A stretch of DNA of 64,000 bases from Duganella sp. BJB480 (GCA_003416985.1 QVIN01000004.1:620001-684000), one strand, 5' to 3'; shown: positions 18,059-28,994, numbered from the stretch's first letter. The notes: generated from the sequence alone by a model not told the origin. Program-made: numbers and translations.

Positions 18059-19642
18059 ATGACCGATTCCACCGCCGCAGACGACAACTGGCTGATCCAG
18101 GAAGACGAGGAGCCGGCGCCGGTTGACGGAACGGGGTCGCCGGAACAGCGCCTGTGGCGGGTGCTCATCGTCGACGACGACGTCGATGTGCACGCGGTCA
18201 CGCGGCTGGCGCTGCGCAACGTCTCCTTCAAGGGCCGCGAGCTGGAGCTGTTCTCGGCCTACAGCGGGCGCGAGGCCTACGAGTTCCTGCGCGACACGCC
18301 CGACATCGCGCTGGTGCTGCTGGACGTGGTGATGGAAACCGACGACGCCGGCCTGCTGCTGGCGCGCCGCATCCGCGAGGAGCTGCACAACGCCATCGTG
18401 CGCGTGGTGCTGCGCACCGGCCAGCCGGGCCAGGCGCCCGAGCAGCGCGTGATCATCGAATACGACATCAACGACTACAAGGCCAAGACCGAGCTGACCA
18501 CGCAGAAGCTGTTCACCACGGTGATCTCGGCGCTGCGCGCGTACGAGAGCCTGAACATGCTCGAGCGCAGCCGCATCGGCCTGGGCAAGATCCTGGCCGG
18601 CGCCACCAACCTGTACCAGATCCACTCGCTGCGCGAGTTCGCCTCGGGCGTGCTGAACCAGGTCAGCGCCATCCTCGACGTCGGCGCCGACGGCGTGTTG
18701 TGCCTGATGCAGGGCGACACCGGCGTCACCAGCGTGGTGGCGGCCACCGGCGGCTACGCGGCGCTGGGCGAGTCCGAGCTGATGCCGGTCAGCCATCCGC
18801 TGTGGCCGACCATCGCCAAGGCCTTCGCGGAAAAGAAAAGCCAGTTCGAGCATCCGGCCAACGTGCTGTTCATCCACACGCAGGAAAACCGCGAGGTGGC
18901 CATTTCCGTTACGCCGCCGTGGCCGCTGGCGCAGATCCAGCGCGACCTGCTGGAGGTGTTCTGCCAGCGCATCGCGGCCGCGTTCGACAACCTGTACATG
19001 TTCGGCCAGCTGCGCAAGGCGCAGGAGGCCACCGTGGTGGCGCTGGCCGACCTGGCCGAGTTCCGCGACAGCGGCACCGGCGGCCATGTGCGGCGCGTGC
19101 AGATGCTGTCGACTTCGCTGGCCCAGCGGATGGCCGCGCGCGGCGTGTACGCCGACGAGCTCACGCCGCAGTTGCTGGAGATGATCGGCCTGGCCAGCAT
19201 CCTGCACGACGTCGGCAAGGTCGCCACGCCGGACCACATCCTGCTCAAGCCGGGCATCCACACGCCCGAGGAACGGGCCCAGATGCAGACCCACGCGGCG
19301 GTCGGCCGTTCCATCCTGGAGCGCGCCGCCAACATGGTCGACGGCGTCAGCTACCTGACCTACGGCGCCGAGATCGCCGGCGGCCACCACGAGCACTTCG
19401 ACGGCAACGGCTATCCCAACCAGCTGGCGGGGCGCGCGATCCCGGTGTCGGCGCGCATCGTCGCCGTGGTCGACGTGTTCGACTCGCTGCTGCACGAGCG
19501 GCCGTACAAGGATCCATGGCCGCACACCGAGGTGATGACCTACATCACCGAGCGCGCCGGCAAGCAGTTCGACCCCGAGGTGGTGGCCGCGCTGCTGGAA
19601 CTGATCGAGCGCGACCCCACCATCGGCCACACGCCGGACTAG
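18059..19642 (+). CDS. Response regulator with DUF3369 and HD-GYP domains (c-di-GMP phosphodiesterase)
   Basis: 527 residues. A receiver domain (about 34-160) carries the acidic pocket at LIVDDD and phospho-acceptor Asp89 (LLDVVM). A central DUF3369 region follows (about 190-345), then an HD-GYP domain with HD at His383-Asp384 (LHDVGK) and GYP at 451-453 (DGNGYPNQ). The residues needed to hydrolyse c-di-GMP appear intact. The start has AGGAG seven bases upstream. It sits before the HDOD gene and opposite a diguanylate cyclase/phosphodiesterase, giving a c-di-GMP cluster. Confidence 0.94.
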   Translation: MTDSTAADDNWLIQEDEEPAPVDGTGSPEQRLWRVLIVDDDVDVHAVTRLALRNVSFKGRELELFSAYSGREAYEFLRDTPDIALVLLDVVMETDDAGLLLARRIREELHNAIVRVVLRTGQPGQAPEQRVIIEYDINDYKAKTELTTQKLFTTVISALRAYESLNMLERSRIGLGKILAGATNLYQIHSLREFASGVLNQVSAILDVGADGVLCLMQGDTGVTSVVAATGGYAALGESELMPVSHPLWPTIAKAFAEKKSQFEHPANVLFIHTQENREVAISVTPPWPLAQIQRDLLEVFCQRIAAAFDNLYMFGQLRKAQEATVVALADLAEFRDSGTGGHVRRVQMLSTSLAQRMAARGVYADELTPQLLEMIGLASILHDVGKVATPDHILLKPGIHTPEERAQMQTHAAVGRSILERAANMVDGVSYLTYGAEIAGGHHEHFDGNGYPNQLAGRAIPVSARIVAVVDVFDSLLHERPYKDPWPHTEVMTYITERAGKQFDPEVVAALLELIERDPTIGHTPD

Positions 19643-19684
19643 CCGCGTCGGCGCGGGCGCGCGGTCGGACGCCAGGAGCAAGTC

Positions 19685-21217
19685 ATGCCATCGAATCCGC
19701 ATCCGTCCGACAGCGAGCAGCGCCCGGTGCGCGGCGCGCTGCTGAAAAAGCTCAGCGGCGACGAGGGCATGTTCGCGCTGGGCGCCTCGGTGGCGCGGGT
19801 GGTGCAGCTGGCCGATTCCGACGACCAGGGCACGCAGAGCCTGGCCTACTACGTGCTGTCGGACGTGGCGCTGACGCAGAAGGTGCTGCGGCTGGCCAAC
19901 ACGCCGACCTACCGCGCCGCCGGCGGCACCGCCGTCACCACCATCTCGCGCGCGATCTCCCTGCTCGGCTTCGACAACGTCAAGACCACGGCCATGGCCA
20001 TGCTGCTGGTCGATACGCTGGCCAACAGCCGCCACGCGCACAGCGTACGCATCGAGCTGGAGGCGGCGCTGTGCGCCAGCCTGGTGGGCCGCGAGATGGC
20101 GCGCCTGAGCGTCTACCAGGGCGCCGAGGAGGCGGCCATCGGCGCGCTGTTCAAGAACATCGGCGCGCTGGTGGTGGCCTCGCACGAGCACGCGCTGTTC
20201 CGCGAGATCGGCGTGCTGGCGGCGGCCGGCAAGGTGACCGAGGCGCAGGCCGCGCTGCAGGTGCTCGGCTGCAGCTACGACAGCCTGTCGGCCGCCATCC
20301 TGCACGAGTGGAAGATCCCGGACGTGATCGTGCGCGCGCTGGCGCCGCTGCCGCCGGGGCCGTGCAAGCCGGCCGCCGGCCGCCAGGAGTGGATGCGGCA
20401 GGTGGTGTCGTTCAGCATGGAGACGGCGCGGCTGCTGGCGCGCCGCCTGGGCGCCGACAGCGCCGAGGGCAGGGCGCTGGAGCAGCGCTACGGCGCCGCG
20501 CTCAACCTGGACCAGGACCGCCTGGCGCAGCTGTTCGCGACCGTCTCGCGCGACATGGACGGCCTGCTGGAGAGCTTGCAGATGGGCGCGCAGGCCGACC
20601 CCGACGACGGCCGCCCCGGCCTGCCGGGCGTGCTGGCGCAGGCGGCGATGGGCGCGGGCGAGGCGCCGCAGGGCAGCCATCCGAGCGGCAAGCCGCACAA
20701 CGCGCGCGAGCTGCTGCTGGCCGGGGTGCAGGAGGTGACGCAGATGCGCGCGGGCGGCCACGGCAAGGTCAACGACATCATCCAGGCGGTGCTGGAGACG
20801 CTGTACCGCGGCATGGGCTTCCGCTTCGCCACCGTGTGCCTGAAGGACGTGCGCAGCGGCCAGTACCGGGCGCGGGTGGCGTTCGGCGAGCGCCACGCGG
20901 AGCGCCAAGCCGGTTTCGTGTTTCCGTCCGCCGCCGGCGACGACCTGTTCCACCTGGCGATGCAGAACAACGCCGACCTGATGATCGCCGACGCCAGCGC
21001 GCCCAAGATCCGCGCGCTGCTGCCGGAGTGGCACCGCAGGCTGCTGCCGGACGCGCGCAGCTTCATCGTGCTGCCGCTGGTGGTCAACTCGGTGCAGCTG
21101 GGCCTGTTCTACGCGGACCGCGCGCTGCCGGCGCCGGAGGGCGTGCCGCCCGACGAGACCTCGCTGATCCGCGCCCTCAAGGGCCAGGTGCTGGTGGCGC
21201 TGACCCCGGGTTCCTGA
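19685..21217 (+). CDS. HDOD-domain signalling protein with C-terminal GAF-like domain
   Basis: 510 residues. The HDOD domain covers roughly residues 15-215, with ALTQKVLRLANTPTYR and ISLLGFDNVKTTAMAMLL as typical helices; HDOD proteins are HD-like but lack the catalytic metal site and act as signalling adaptors. Residues ~355-505 look like a GAF domain. The start has AGGAG seven bases upstream. It lies 42 bases after the HD-GYP gene and is likely its operon partner. Confidence 0.88.
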   Translation: MPSNPHPSDSEQRPVRGALLKKLSGDEGMFALGASVARVVQLADSDDQGTQSLAYYVLSDVALTQKVLRLANTPTYRAAGGTAVTTISRAISLLGFDNVKTTAMAMLLVDTLANSRHAHSVRIELEAALCASLVGREMARLSVYQGAEEAAIGALFKNIGALVVASHEHALFREIGVLAAAGKVTEAQAALQVLGCSYDSLSAAILHEWKIPDVIVRALAPLPPGPCKPAAGRQEWMRQVVSFSMETARLLARRLGADSAEGRALEQRYGAALNLDQDRLAQLFATVSRDMDGLLESLQMGAQADPDDGRPGLPGVLAQAAMGAGEAPQGSHPSGKPHNARELLLAGVQEVTQMRAGGHGKVNDIIQAVLETLYRGMGFRFATVCLKDVRSGQYRARVAFGERHAERQAGFVFPSAAGDDLFHLAMQNNADLMIADASAPKIRALLPEWHRRLLPDARSFIVLPLVVNSVQLGLFYADRALPAPEGVPPDETSLIRALKGQVLVALTPGS

Positions 21218-21227
21218 GTGTCGCGCC

Positions 21228-24200
21228 CTACGCGGCGTCGGCGCGCTCGCTGCGCACCATGGCCTCGAACTGCGCCACCGGCATCGGCCGCGCGTACAGA
21301 TAGCCCTGCGCCTCGTCGCACTGCTTGGCGCTGAGGAAGTCGCGCTGGGCCAGCGTCTCGACGCCCTCGGCCACCACGCCCAGCCCCAGCGAGTGCGCCA
21401 GCGCGATGGTGGCGGCCACGATCACGGCGTCGTCCGGATCGCTCTCGATGTCCTTGACGAAGCCGCGGTCGATCTTGATGCGGTCGATCTCGAACAGCTT
21501 CAGGTAGCTCAGCGAGGAATAGCCGGTGCCGAAGTCGTCGATCGCCACCTTGATGCCGCGCGAGCGCAGCTCGACCAGCAGCGCGCGGCTGCGCTCGGGA
21601 TCCTGCATCGCGGCCGACTCGGTGATCTCCAGCTCCAGCAGGGCCGGGTCGATGCCGTGCGCGGCCAGCAGGCGGTCCAGCAGCGGCAGCAGGCCGGCGC
21701 CGTGGCACTGGCGCGCCGACAGGTTGACCGCCAGCCGCAGGTGCGCCAGCCCCGGCGCGCGCCACGAGGCCAGCAGCCGGCCGGCGCGCTGCAGCACCCA
21801 GTCGCCCAGCGGCAGGATCAGGCCGGACTCCTCGGCGATCGGGATGAAGCGGTCCGGCCCCACCATGCCCAGCTCCGGATGGTGCCAGCGCAGCAGCGCC
21901 TCGGCGCCGATGATGCGTCCGCTCGCCAGCTCGACCTGCGGCTGCAGGTACAGCTCGAACTCGTTGTGCTCGAGCGCCTGCCACAGGCGGTTCTCCAGCA
22001 TCAGGCGCTCGTGGGTGGCGCTGTTCATCTCGGCCGAGAAGAACTGGAAGTTGCCGCGGCCCTGGCTCTTGGCCGCGTACATGGCGGTGTCGGCGTGGCG
22101 CAGCAGGGTGCTGCCGTCCTCGCCGTCGGACGGGAACATGGCGACGCCCACGCTGGCGCCGCTGTGCACGGTCTTGCCCTCCAGGTGGTAGGGCGCGCCC
22201 AGCGACTCGACGATGCGTACCGCGATGTTGGAGGCCTCGTCCGGCGTCACGCTGCCGGAGGTGACCACGATGAACTCGTCGCCGCCCAGGCGGGCGATGG
22301 TGTCGACCTCGCGCAGCAGCTCCTGCAGGCGCTGGGCCACGGCCACCAGCAGCAGGTCGCCGGTCTGGTGGCCGTGGGTGTCGTTGATCTTCTTGAAGTG
22401 GTCGAGGTCGATGAACAGCACGGCCGCCGCGCCGCCCGCGCGGCGGGTCTGGGCCAGCAGCTGGTCGAGCCGCAGGTTGAGCGACAGGCGGTTGTCCAGG
22501 CCGGTCAGGGTGTCGTGGTGGGCCAGGCGGTGGATGCGCTCCTGCGCCATCTGCTGCGCGGTCAGGTCGTGCAGGATGGCGACGAACAGGTGCTCGTCGG
22601 GCAGCTCGACCTCGCTCACCGACATCGCCAGCGGGAACTCGTTGCCGTCGCTGCGCCAGCCGGTCAGCTCGTATTCGTGGGTGACGCCGCAGGCGATCAT
22701 GCGCAGCAGGCCGGCCGCGTCCAGGCCGGCGGCCTCGCCCACGCCGACCGGGATCAGGCGGTCCAGCGGCAGCGCCGTCATGTTCTCCGGCGCGTAGCCG
22801 AACAGGCGGCCGGCGGCGGCGTTGGCCGACATCAGCAGGCCGTCGCCGTCGATGGTGAGGATGGCGTCGGCCGCCTTGTTGAGGATGGCCTGCAGGCGCG
22901 CTTCGCGCTCGCGCAGGCGCGAGGTGCTGTCCTTGACCTGGGCCTGGATGCGGGCGCGCTCGCCGCTGATCAGCATCATCAGCGTGCCCAGCAGGCCGGT
23001 CAGCAGCAGGCCGCAGGTCAGCACCGTCCAGCTCTGCCAGCCGCGCTGCTGGCGCAGGTATTCCGGCGTCGGCGCCAGCGTCAGCTCGTAGATGCGGCCG
23101 CCGAAGTGCAGCTGGCGCTGGAAGTCGCCCGGCCCGGCGGCGCGGCCCAGGCTGTCGCGCACCGCGCGGCGCGGGCCGTCGTCGTCCATGTCCTCGAAGC
23201 GCATCAGGAAGTGGCCGAACTCGGAGCGCTTGAGCGCCTGGTCCAGGTAGGCGTCGAACTGCATCGAGATCAGCAGCGAGCCGATGGCCTGGTGGCGGTT
23301 GTTGTTGGGGTAGACCGTCTGCAGCAGCAGCAGGCCGGCGCTGGCCGGGCCGCCGATCAGCTGCAGCGGCTCGGTGGCGGTGGGCTGGCCGGACTGGATG
23401 GCGCGCTCCAGCGCGGCGCGGCGCGGCGGATCGGACAGGAAGTCCAGCCCCTGGAACAGGCGGTTGTTGGCCGGCTCGATGTAGGTGGCGGCGAAGTAGC
23501 GCTGGCGCGGGGCGGCCACCACCAGGGTGTCGCCGGCGGCGCGTTCGCGGATCGCGAAGTCGGGCGCCACCTGGGCCCGGCCCCAGGCCTCGAAGGCGGC
23601 GCGCTCGCCGCCGGCCACCGGCGTCAGCCAGGCCATCGACAGCAGCTCGGGGCGCTGGTCGAGGTAGCCGTGCGCCAGGTTGCCGAAGTCCTCGGCGTTG
23701 AGGGTGCGGCGCGGATCGTTGAGGGCCTTGGCCATCGCGTAGACGAAGCGCTCGTGTTCGCTGAACTGGGCCTGCAGCAGGTCGCCGGTCTGTTGCGCCT
23801 TGAGGCGGAAGGTCTGCATCTGCTGGTTGTTTTCCCAGCGGTCGGCCTGCAGGTAGATGGCGATGAAGGCGCCGGCCGACAGCAGCAGCGGCAGGCCGAC
23901 CAGCAGGCGCCGGCGCGACCACAGCGCGCGCGGGCGGCCGATGACGATCCAGGTCAGCGGCGCGGCCAGCAGGATGCCGATGGTGTCGCCCATCCACCAG
24001 GCCAGCCAGTCGAGCGCGACGGTGTCCCAGCTGAGGATGCCGAGCAGGGTCATGCCGGTCAGCGCGACGGTGCTGTTGATGACGGTGACGCCGGCCGCCA
24101 GCATGACGAAGCGCACCACGTCGCGGCCGGAACCGATGGCCGGGTCGATATAGCGGCGGAACAGGGCGCTGCCGGCCCAGGCCTGCAGCGAGGCGCCCAG

Positions 24201-24485
24201 CGCCGGGAAGCAGGCGCCGGCGAATGCCGTGGCGCTGACGCCGCCGGGGCTGAGGAAGGGATAGACCAGGTTGACCGCCAGCGAGCCGAGCGCCACGGCC
24301 GGCAACAGGCGGGCGCCGCCGATCACGCAGCCGGCCAGCGCCAGGCCGGCGGGCAGGAAGATCGGCGAGGCGTAGCCGGGCGGCAGCGCCAACAGCAGGC
24401 CGAGGCGGCCGGCGACGAAATAACAGGCCAACAGGCCCAGATTGGCCAGCACCAGGCTGCGCAAACTACCGCTACGGTTGTTCAA
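21228..24485 (-). CDS. MASE1-CHASE-PAS-GGDEF-EAL c-di-GMP turnover protein
   Basis: 1,085 residues from a TTG start. The domain order is: MASE1-like membrane region (about 10-300), CHASE sensor (including ALNDPRRTLNAEDF), one more membrane helix, PAS (about 590-690), GGDEF with intact RLGGDEF, and EAL with intact AEALLRW and DDFGTGYSSL. Both enzymatic halves look active, so it could make or break c-di-GMP depending on the signal. TTG 24485 is chosen because GGAG stands eight bases upstream and the next in-frame ATGs lie either inside the tRNA-Tyr gene or deep in the membrane domain. It is convergent with the HDOD gene, ten bases apart. Confidence 0.93.
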   Translation of the reverse strand: MNNRSGSLRSLVLANLGLLACYFVAGRLGLLLALPPGYASPIFLPAGLALAGCVIGGARLLPAVALGSLAVNLVYPFLSPGGVSATAFAGACFPALGASLQAWAGSALFRRYIDPAIGSGRDVVRFVMLAAGVTVINSTVALTGMTLLGILSWDTVALDWLAWWMGDTIGILLAAPLTWIVIGRPRALWSRRRLLVGLPLLLSAGAFIAIYLQADRWENNQQMQTFRLKAQQTGDLLQAQFSEHERFVYAMAKALNDPRRTLNAEDFGNLAHGYLDQRPELLSMAWLTPVAGGERAAFEAWGRAQVAPDFAIRERAAGDTLVVAAPRQRYFAATYIEPANNRLFQGLDFLSDPPRRAALERAIQSGQPTATEPLQLIGGPASAGLLLLQTVYPNNNRHQAIGSLLISMQFDAYLDQALKRSEFGHFLMRFEDMDDDGPRRAVRDSLGRAAGPGDFQRQLHFGGRIYELTLAPTPEYLRQQRGWQSWTVLTCGLLLTGLLGTLMMLISGERARIQAQVKDSTSRLREREARLQAILNKAADAILTIDGDGLLMSANAAAGRLFGYAPENMTALPLDRLIPVGVGEAAGLDAAGLLRMIACGVTHEYELTGWRSDGNEFPLAMSVSEVELPDEHLFVAILHDLTAQQMAQERIHRLAHHDTLTGLDNRLSLNLRLDQLLAQTRRAGGAAAVLFIDLDHFKKINDTHGHQTGDLLLVAVAQRLQELLREVDTIARLGGDEFIVVTSGSVTPDEASNIAVRIVESLGAPYHLEGKTVHSGASVGVAMFPSDGEDGSTLLRHADTAMYAAKSQGRGNFQFFSAEMNSATHERLMLENRLWQALEHNEFELYLQPQVELASGRIIGAEALLRWHHPELGMVGPDRFIPIAEESGLILPLGDWVLQRAGRLLASWRAPGLAHLRLAVNLSARQCHGAGLLPLLDRLLAAHGIDPALLELEITESAAMQDPERSRALLVELRSRGIKVAIDDFGTGYSSLSYLKLFEIDRIKIDRGFVKDIESDPDDAVIVAATIALAHSLGLGVVAEGVETLAQRDFLSAKQCDEAQGYLYARPMPVAQFEAMVRSERADAA

Positions 24486-24648
24486 CTGCGGGGCTCCAGG
24501 TCTCAGTATCGTCAGGCGATTGTATAGGATTTCGTTGAACGTAAAAACAACACTTGCACATTTGCAGTTGGTGCAGTTAAAATCTCGCCCCGAAGCAGAC
24601 GGTTCATCCGCACAGCGTGAAATAGGCAGTAAAAAACGCGATGCAGGG

Positions 24649-24677
24649 TTGACAGGTCGAAGAAGTTGCTTCATACT
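24649..24677 (+). promoter_or_regulatory. Promoter of the tRNA-Tyr/Gly/Thr-tuf operon
   Basis: A perfect -35 TTGACA (24649-24654), a 17-bp spacer and CATACT (24672-24677). The sequence after the -10 is GC-rich (TGCGG...CTCGC), as in stringently controlled stable-RNA promoters. Predicted initiation is just before the tRNA-Tyr gene. Confidence 0.8.
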
Positions 24678-24691
24678 CTGCGGTTCCTCGC

Positions 24692-24775
<84 letters not shown>

Positions 24776-24833
24776 AGTTTTTGCAAGAAGACTGGGTGAC
24801 GCAAGTAGATGAAGTAAGAATTGAACAATCCTC

Positions 24834-24907
24834 GCGGGTGTAGCTCAATGGTAGAGCAGAAGCCTTCCAAGCTTACGACGAGGGTTCGATTCCCTTCACC
24901 CGCTCCA
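24834..24907 (+). tRNA. tRNA-Gly (TCC)
   Basis: The acceptor GCGGGTG pairs with CACCCGC, discriminator T, CCA encoded. The anticodon loop reads CTTCCAA, giving TCC. The T arm GGGTTCGATTCCC is canonical. Confidence 0.97.
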
Positions 24908-24937
24908 GTGTTGTTGCAATGCAGATGTACCCCATAA

Positions 24938-25012
<75 letters not shown>

Positions 25013-25118
25013 GAATTCGCAGTATCCCGCAGCACCGGCAGCATATTTAATACGCAGCACTATCAAAGACAGTCGGGCGTACGCCCAGGCAATCACACCA
25101 AATCGTTAGGAGTCTAAA

Positions 25119-26309
<1,191 letters not shown>

Positions 26310-26321
26310 GGAATAAGGTCG

Positions 26322-26347
26322 TACCACCAGGGGCGTCTCTGGTGGTA
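26322..26347 (+). terminator. Hairpin after tuf (terminator or attenuator)
   Basis: TACCACCAG and CTGGTGGTA form a perfect 9-bp stem with an 8-base loop, 12 bases after the tuf stop. There is no T tract, so termination would be partial or factor-dependent. It may also act as a processing signal between tuf and tRNA-Trp. Confidence 0.55.
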
Positions 26348-26351
26348 TAAT
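26343..26351 (+). promoter_or_regulatory. Extended -10 promoter candidate for tRNA-Trp-secE-nusG
   Basis: TGGTATAAT is a perfect extended -10 element, overlapping the 3' arm of the tuf hairpin, with predicted initiation about 17 bases before the tRNA-Trp gene. No good -35 is present, which extended -10 promoters do not need. Confidence 0.5.
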
Positions 26352-26374
26352 CGATATCCTTTGTAGTTTTACGT

Positions 26375-26450
26375 AGGGACGTAGCTCAATTGGCAGAGCG
26401 TCGGTCTCCAAAACCGAAGGTTGGGGGTTCGATGCCCTCCGTCCCTGCCA
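26375..26450 (+). tRNA. tRNA-Trp (CCA)
   Basis: The acceptor AGGGACG pairs with CGTCCCT, discriminator G, CCA encoded. The anticodon loop CTCCAAA gives CCA. It lies between tuf and secE, a common placement in betaproteobacteria. Confidence 0.97.
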
Positions 26451-26486
26451 CCGTTTTCAGGTGCAGGGCACCGAAAGTAAATATAA

Positions 26487-26870
26487 ATGTCAAATCAATC
26501 CGTGCAGACCGTCAGCACGTCGAATGACAAGATTAAGGTTGCTCTGGCAATAGCCGTTGCAATCGCAGGTGTGGTCGGGTTTTATTACCTGTCAGACAAA
26601 CCAGCTCTCGTACGCGCAGGCGCACTTGTAGCTGGTTTGGCTTTTGCCGTTCTGCTCTTGTGGACCTCGACGACTGGCCGTGAATTCCTGAATTTCGCCA
26701 AAGAAGCCGTACGCGAAACGAAAAAGGTCGTCTGGCCTACTCGTCGCGAAGCTACCCAGATCACGGGCATCGTGTTTGCCTTCGTGCTGGTGATGGCGCT
26801 GTTCCTGTGGGGCACGGATAAGACACTCGAGTTCCTGTTGTACGACGTCATTCTGGGTATACGAAAATAA
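26487..26870 (+). CDS. secE: Preprotein translocase subunit SecE
   Basis: 127 residues with three membrane helices (about 18-36, 43-60 and 92-115) and the conserved cytoplasmic segment [17 protein letters not shown] between helices 2 and 3. It stabilises SecY in the translocon. The three-helix form equals the E. coli length. Its stop overlaps the nusG start by one base (TAATG). Confidence 0.97.
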   Translation: MSNQSVQTVSTSNDKIKVALAIAVAIAGVVGFYYLSDKPALVRAGALVAGLAFAVLLLWTSTTGREFLNFAKEAVRETKKVVWPTRREATQITGIVFAFVLVMALFLWGTDKTLEFLLYDVILGIRK

Positions 26871-27484
26871 TGAGCGAAAATGTGCAAGATGAAGTGCCGG
26901 GCGAAGTTCCGGCACAAGATGCTGGCGCAGCGCCAATCAGCGTACCTGTCAGCAATAAGCGCTGGTATGTTGTACACGCATACTCCGGCATGGAAAAAAG
27001 CGTCCAGCGCGCCCTGATGGAGCGCGTCGAGCGCGCGGGCATGCAGGATCAGTTCGGCCAGATCCTGGTGCCGACCGAAGAAGTCGTCGAAGTCCGCAAC
27101 GGTCAAAAGTCCGTCACCGAGCGTCGTTTCTTCCCTGGCTATGTGCTGGTCGAGATGGAAATGACCGACGAAACCTGGCACCTGGTGAAAAACACCAACA
27201 AGGTGACCGGCTTCATCGGCGGCAAATCGAACAAGCCGACCCCGATTCCAGCGCGCGAGATCGACAAGATCATGCAGCAGATGCAAGAGGGTGTCGAGAA
27301 GCCACGGCCAAAAGTGCTGTACGAAGTGGGCGAGCAAGTCCGCATCAAGGATGGCCCGTTCACCGACTTCAACGGCAATGTCGAAGAAGTCAATTACGAA
27401 AAATCCAAAGTGCGCGTCTCGGTCACCATCTTCGGCCGCGCTACTCCGGTGGAACTTGAGTTCGGCCAGGTAGAAAAAGTATAA
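26870..27484 (+). CDS. nusG: Transcription termination/antitermination protein NusG
   Basis: 204 residues. The NGN domain starts at [13 protein letters not shown], has [12 protein letters not shown], and is followed by a KOW domain ([17 protein letters not shown]). The N-terminus has about 28 extra acidic/proline-containing residues before the NGN domain. It binds RNA polymerase and couples it to Rho or the ribosome. Start codon overlap with secE implies translational coupling. Confidence 0.98.
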   Translation: MSENVQDEVPGEVPAQDAGAAPISVPVSNKRWYVVHAYSGMEKSVQRALMERVERAGMQDQFGQILVPTEEVVEVRNGQKSVTERRFFPGYVLVEMEMTDETWHLVKNTNKVTGFIGGKSNKPTPIPAREIDKIMQQMQEGVEKPRPKVLYEVGEQVRIKDGPFTDFNGNVEEVNYEKSKVRVSVTIFGRATPVELEFGQVEKV

Positions 27485-27489
27485 GCAGG

Positions 27490-27574
27490 ACCGTTCGCCA
27501 GAACGGGCGACGGTGTAAAAACCTGACAAATCTGGCAAAGAGGAGCCCCGCCCTGCAATTGCGCATGGTGGGGC
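27490..27574 (+). promoter_or_regulatory. Two leader hairpins upstream of rplK
   Basis: ACCGT-t-CGCC pairs with GGCG-ACGGT (27490-27514), and GCCCCGCC pairs with GGTGGGGC with one G-U (27545-27574). They fill the nusG-rplK gap. In other bacteria this leader binds L1 to repress the rplKA unit; neither stem has been matched here to the L1 binding motif. Confidence 0.4.
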
Positions 27575-27605
27575 GCTACTACTCATATCCAAGATAGGAG
27601 CCATC

Positions 27606-28037
27606 ATGGCAAAGAAAATCATTGGTTTTATCAAGCTGCAAGTGCCAGCTGGTAAAGCAAACCCATCCCCACCGATCGGTCCAGCTCTGGGTCAACGCGG
27701 TCTGAACATCATGGAATTCTGCAAGGCGTTCAACGCGCAGACCCAAGGTATGGAACCAGGCATGCCTATCCCAGTCGTGATCACCGCGTTCGCTGACAAG
27801 TCCTTCACCTTCGTGATGAAGACCCCACCAGCAACCTTCCTGATCAAGAAGCACTCGGGCGTTGTTAAAGGTTCGGCCAAGCCACACACCGACAAAGTCG
27901 GCAAGCTGACCCGCGCTCAAGCTGAAGAAATCGCTAAATTGAAAACCCCAGATCTGACCGCTGCCGACATGGATGCCGCTGTACGCACCATCGCTGGTTC
28001 CGCACGTTCGATGGGCATCACGGTGGAAGGTCTGTAA
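27606..28037 (+). CDS. rplK: 50S ribosomal protein L11
   Basis: 143 residues, full family length, with the proline-rich [19 protein letters not shown] loop and the C-terminal rRNA-binding domain ending [11 protein letters not shown]. It forms the GTPase-associated centre with 23S rRNA. TAGGAG lies seven bases before the ATG. rplA follows after two bases. Confidence 0.99.
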   Translation: MAKKIIGFIKLQVPAGKANPSPPIGPALGQRGLNIMEFCKAFNAQTQGMEPGMPIPVVITAFADKSFTFVMKTPPATFLIKKHSGVVKGSAKPHTDKVGKLTRAQAEEIAKLKTPDLTAADMDAAVRTIAGSARSMGITVEGL

Positions 28038-28039
28038 TC

Positions 28040-28735
28040 ATGGCAAAACTGTCCAAACGCGCTAAAGCTATCAAAGCCAAAGTTGATAGCACCAAAACCT
28101 ACGCATTCGACAACGCAGTCGCTCTGATCAAAGAACTGGCTACCGCCAAGTTCAACGAATCGATCGACGTGTCGGTACAGCTGGGTGTGGATCCTAAGAA
28201 GTCGGACCAGGTCGTTCGCGGTTCCGTCGTGCTGCCAGCCGGCACCGGCAAGACCGTTCGCGTTGCTGTGTTCGCTTCGGGCGAAAAAGCAGAGCAGGCT
28301 AAAGCAGCCGGCGCCGACGTCGTTGGTATGGAAGACCTGGCCGAGCGCGTCAAAGCCGGCGACATGCCTTTCGACATCGTCATCGCTTCGCCAGACACCA
28401 TGCGTATCGTTGGTACCCTGGGTCAGATCCTGGGCCCACGTGGCCTGATGCCTAACCCGAAAGTCGGCACCGTAACCCCTGACGTCGCTACCGCCGTGAA
28501 AAACGCGAAAGCCGGTCAAGTTCAGTACCGTACCGACAAAGCCGGTATCATCCACGCGACCATCGGCCGCAAATCGTTCGCTGACGCAGATCTGAAGAGC
28601 AACCTGGTTGCCCTGATCGACGCACTGAACAAAGCCAAGCCAGCCACCAGCAAGGGTGTTTACCTGCGCAAGGTATCGCTGTCGTCGACCATGGGCGCTG
28701 GCGTCCGTGTTGACCAGGCTACCCTGGCTGCCTAA
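28040..28735 (+). CDS. rplA: 50S ribosomal protein L1
   Basis: 231 residues with [17 protein letters not shown] and the C-terminal [10 protein letters not shown] segment. It builds the L1 stalk and in many bacteria represses its own mRNA. It is two bases from rplK. The proline codons are again mostly CCA or CCT. Confidence 0.99.
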   Translation: MAKLSKRAKAIKAKVDSTKTYAFDNAVALIKELATAKFNESIDVSVQLGVDPKKSDQVVRGSVVLPAGTGKTVRVAVFASGEKAEQAKAAGADVVGMEDLAERVKAGDMPFDIVIASPDTMRIVGTLGQILGPRGLMPNPKVGTVTPDVATAVKNAKAGQVQYRTDKAGIIHATIGRKSFADADLKSNLVALIDALNKAKPATSKGVYLRKVSLSSTMGAGVRVDQATLAA

Positions 28736-28994
28736 GTTTTAAAAGTTTAAGTCCCTGTGCTGCAAGGCGCGGGGCAGTTCTTTGGGCTGGTCGCCGTTGC
28801 TTGCAGCGGCGGCCAGGCAATCAAAGACCGTTGGGCCGGGTGCATCAGGCAGGCAACCGGTTAATTGAATTTTTCACCCAACGCAGATGGTGTACCCGAT
28901 CAAGTTTCGTAGTCCATTGGACTCCTAAACCTCGGACGCCGTTGTTCGAACCGATGGCAGGCAGTTTGCCCGTCATCATTTAAGGAGGTTGACC
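28736..28994 (+). promoter_or_regulatory. rplJ leader, probable L10 autoregulatory region
   Basis: This 259-base gap holds no gene. Its position directly before rplJL, its length and its structured GC-rich parts fit the conserved L10 leader, where L10-(L12)4 binds and represses translation. The Shine-Dalgarno AAGGAGG at 28982-28988 belongs to rplJ. I did not fold it, so the kink-turn motif is not confirmed. Confidence 0.5.

Noticed and set aside
18041..21034. 997-codon minus-strand frame opposite HD-GYP and HDOD genes
   Set aside because: Crosses two real genes and a gap, and its product is His/Arg/Gln-rich low complexity.
28989..28994. TTG start for rplJ
   Set aside because: It abuts the AAGGAGG ribosome site with no spacing; GTG 28995 has six bases spacing and the family N-terminus.
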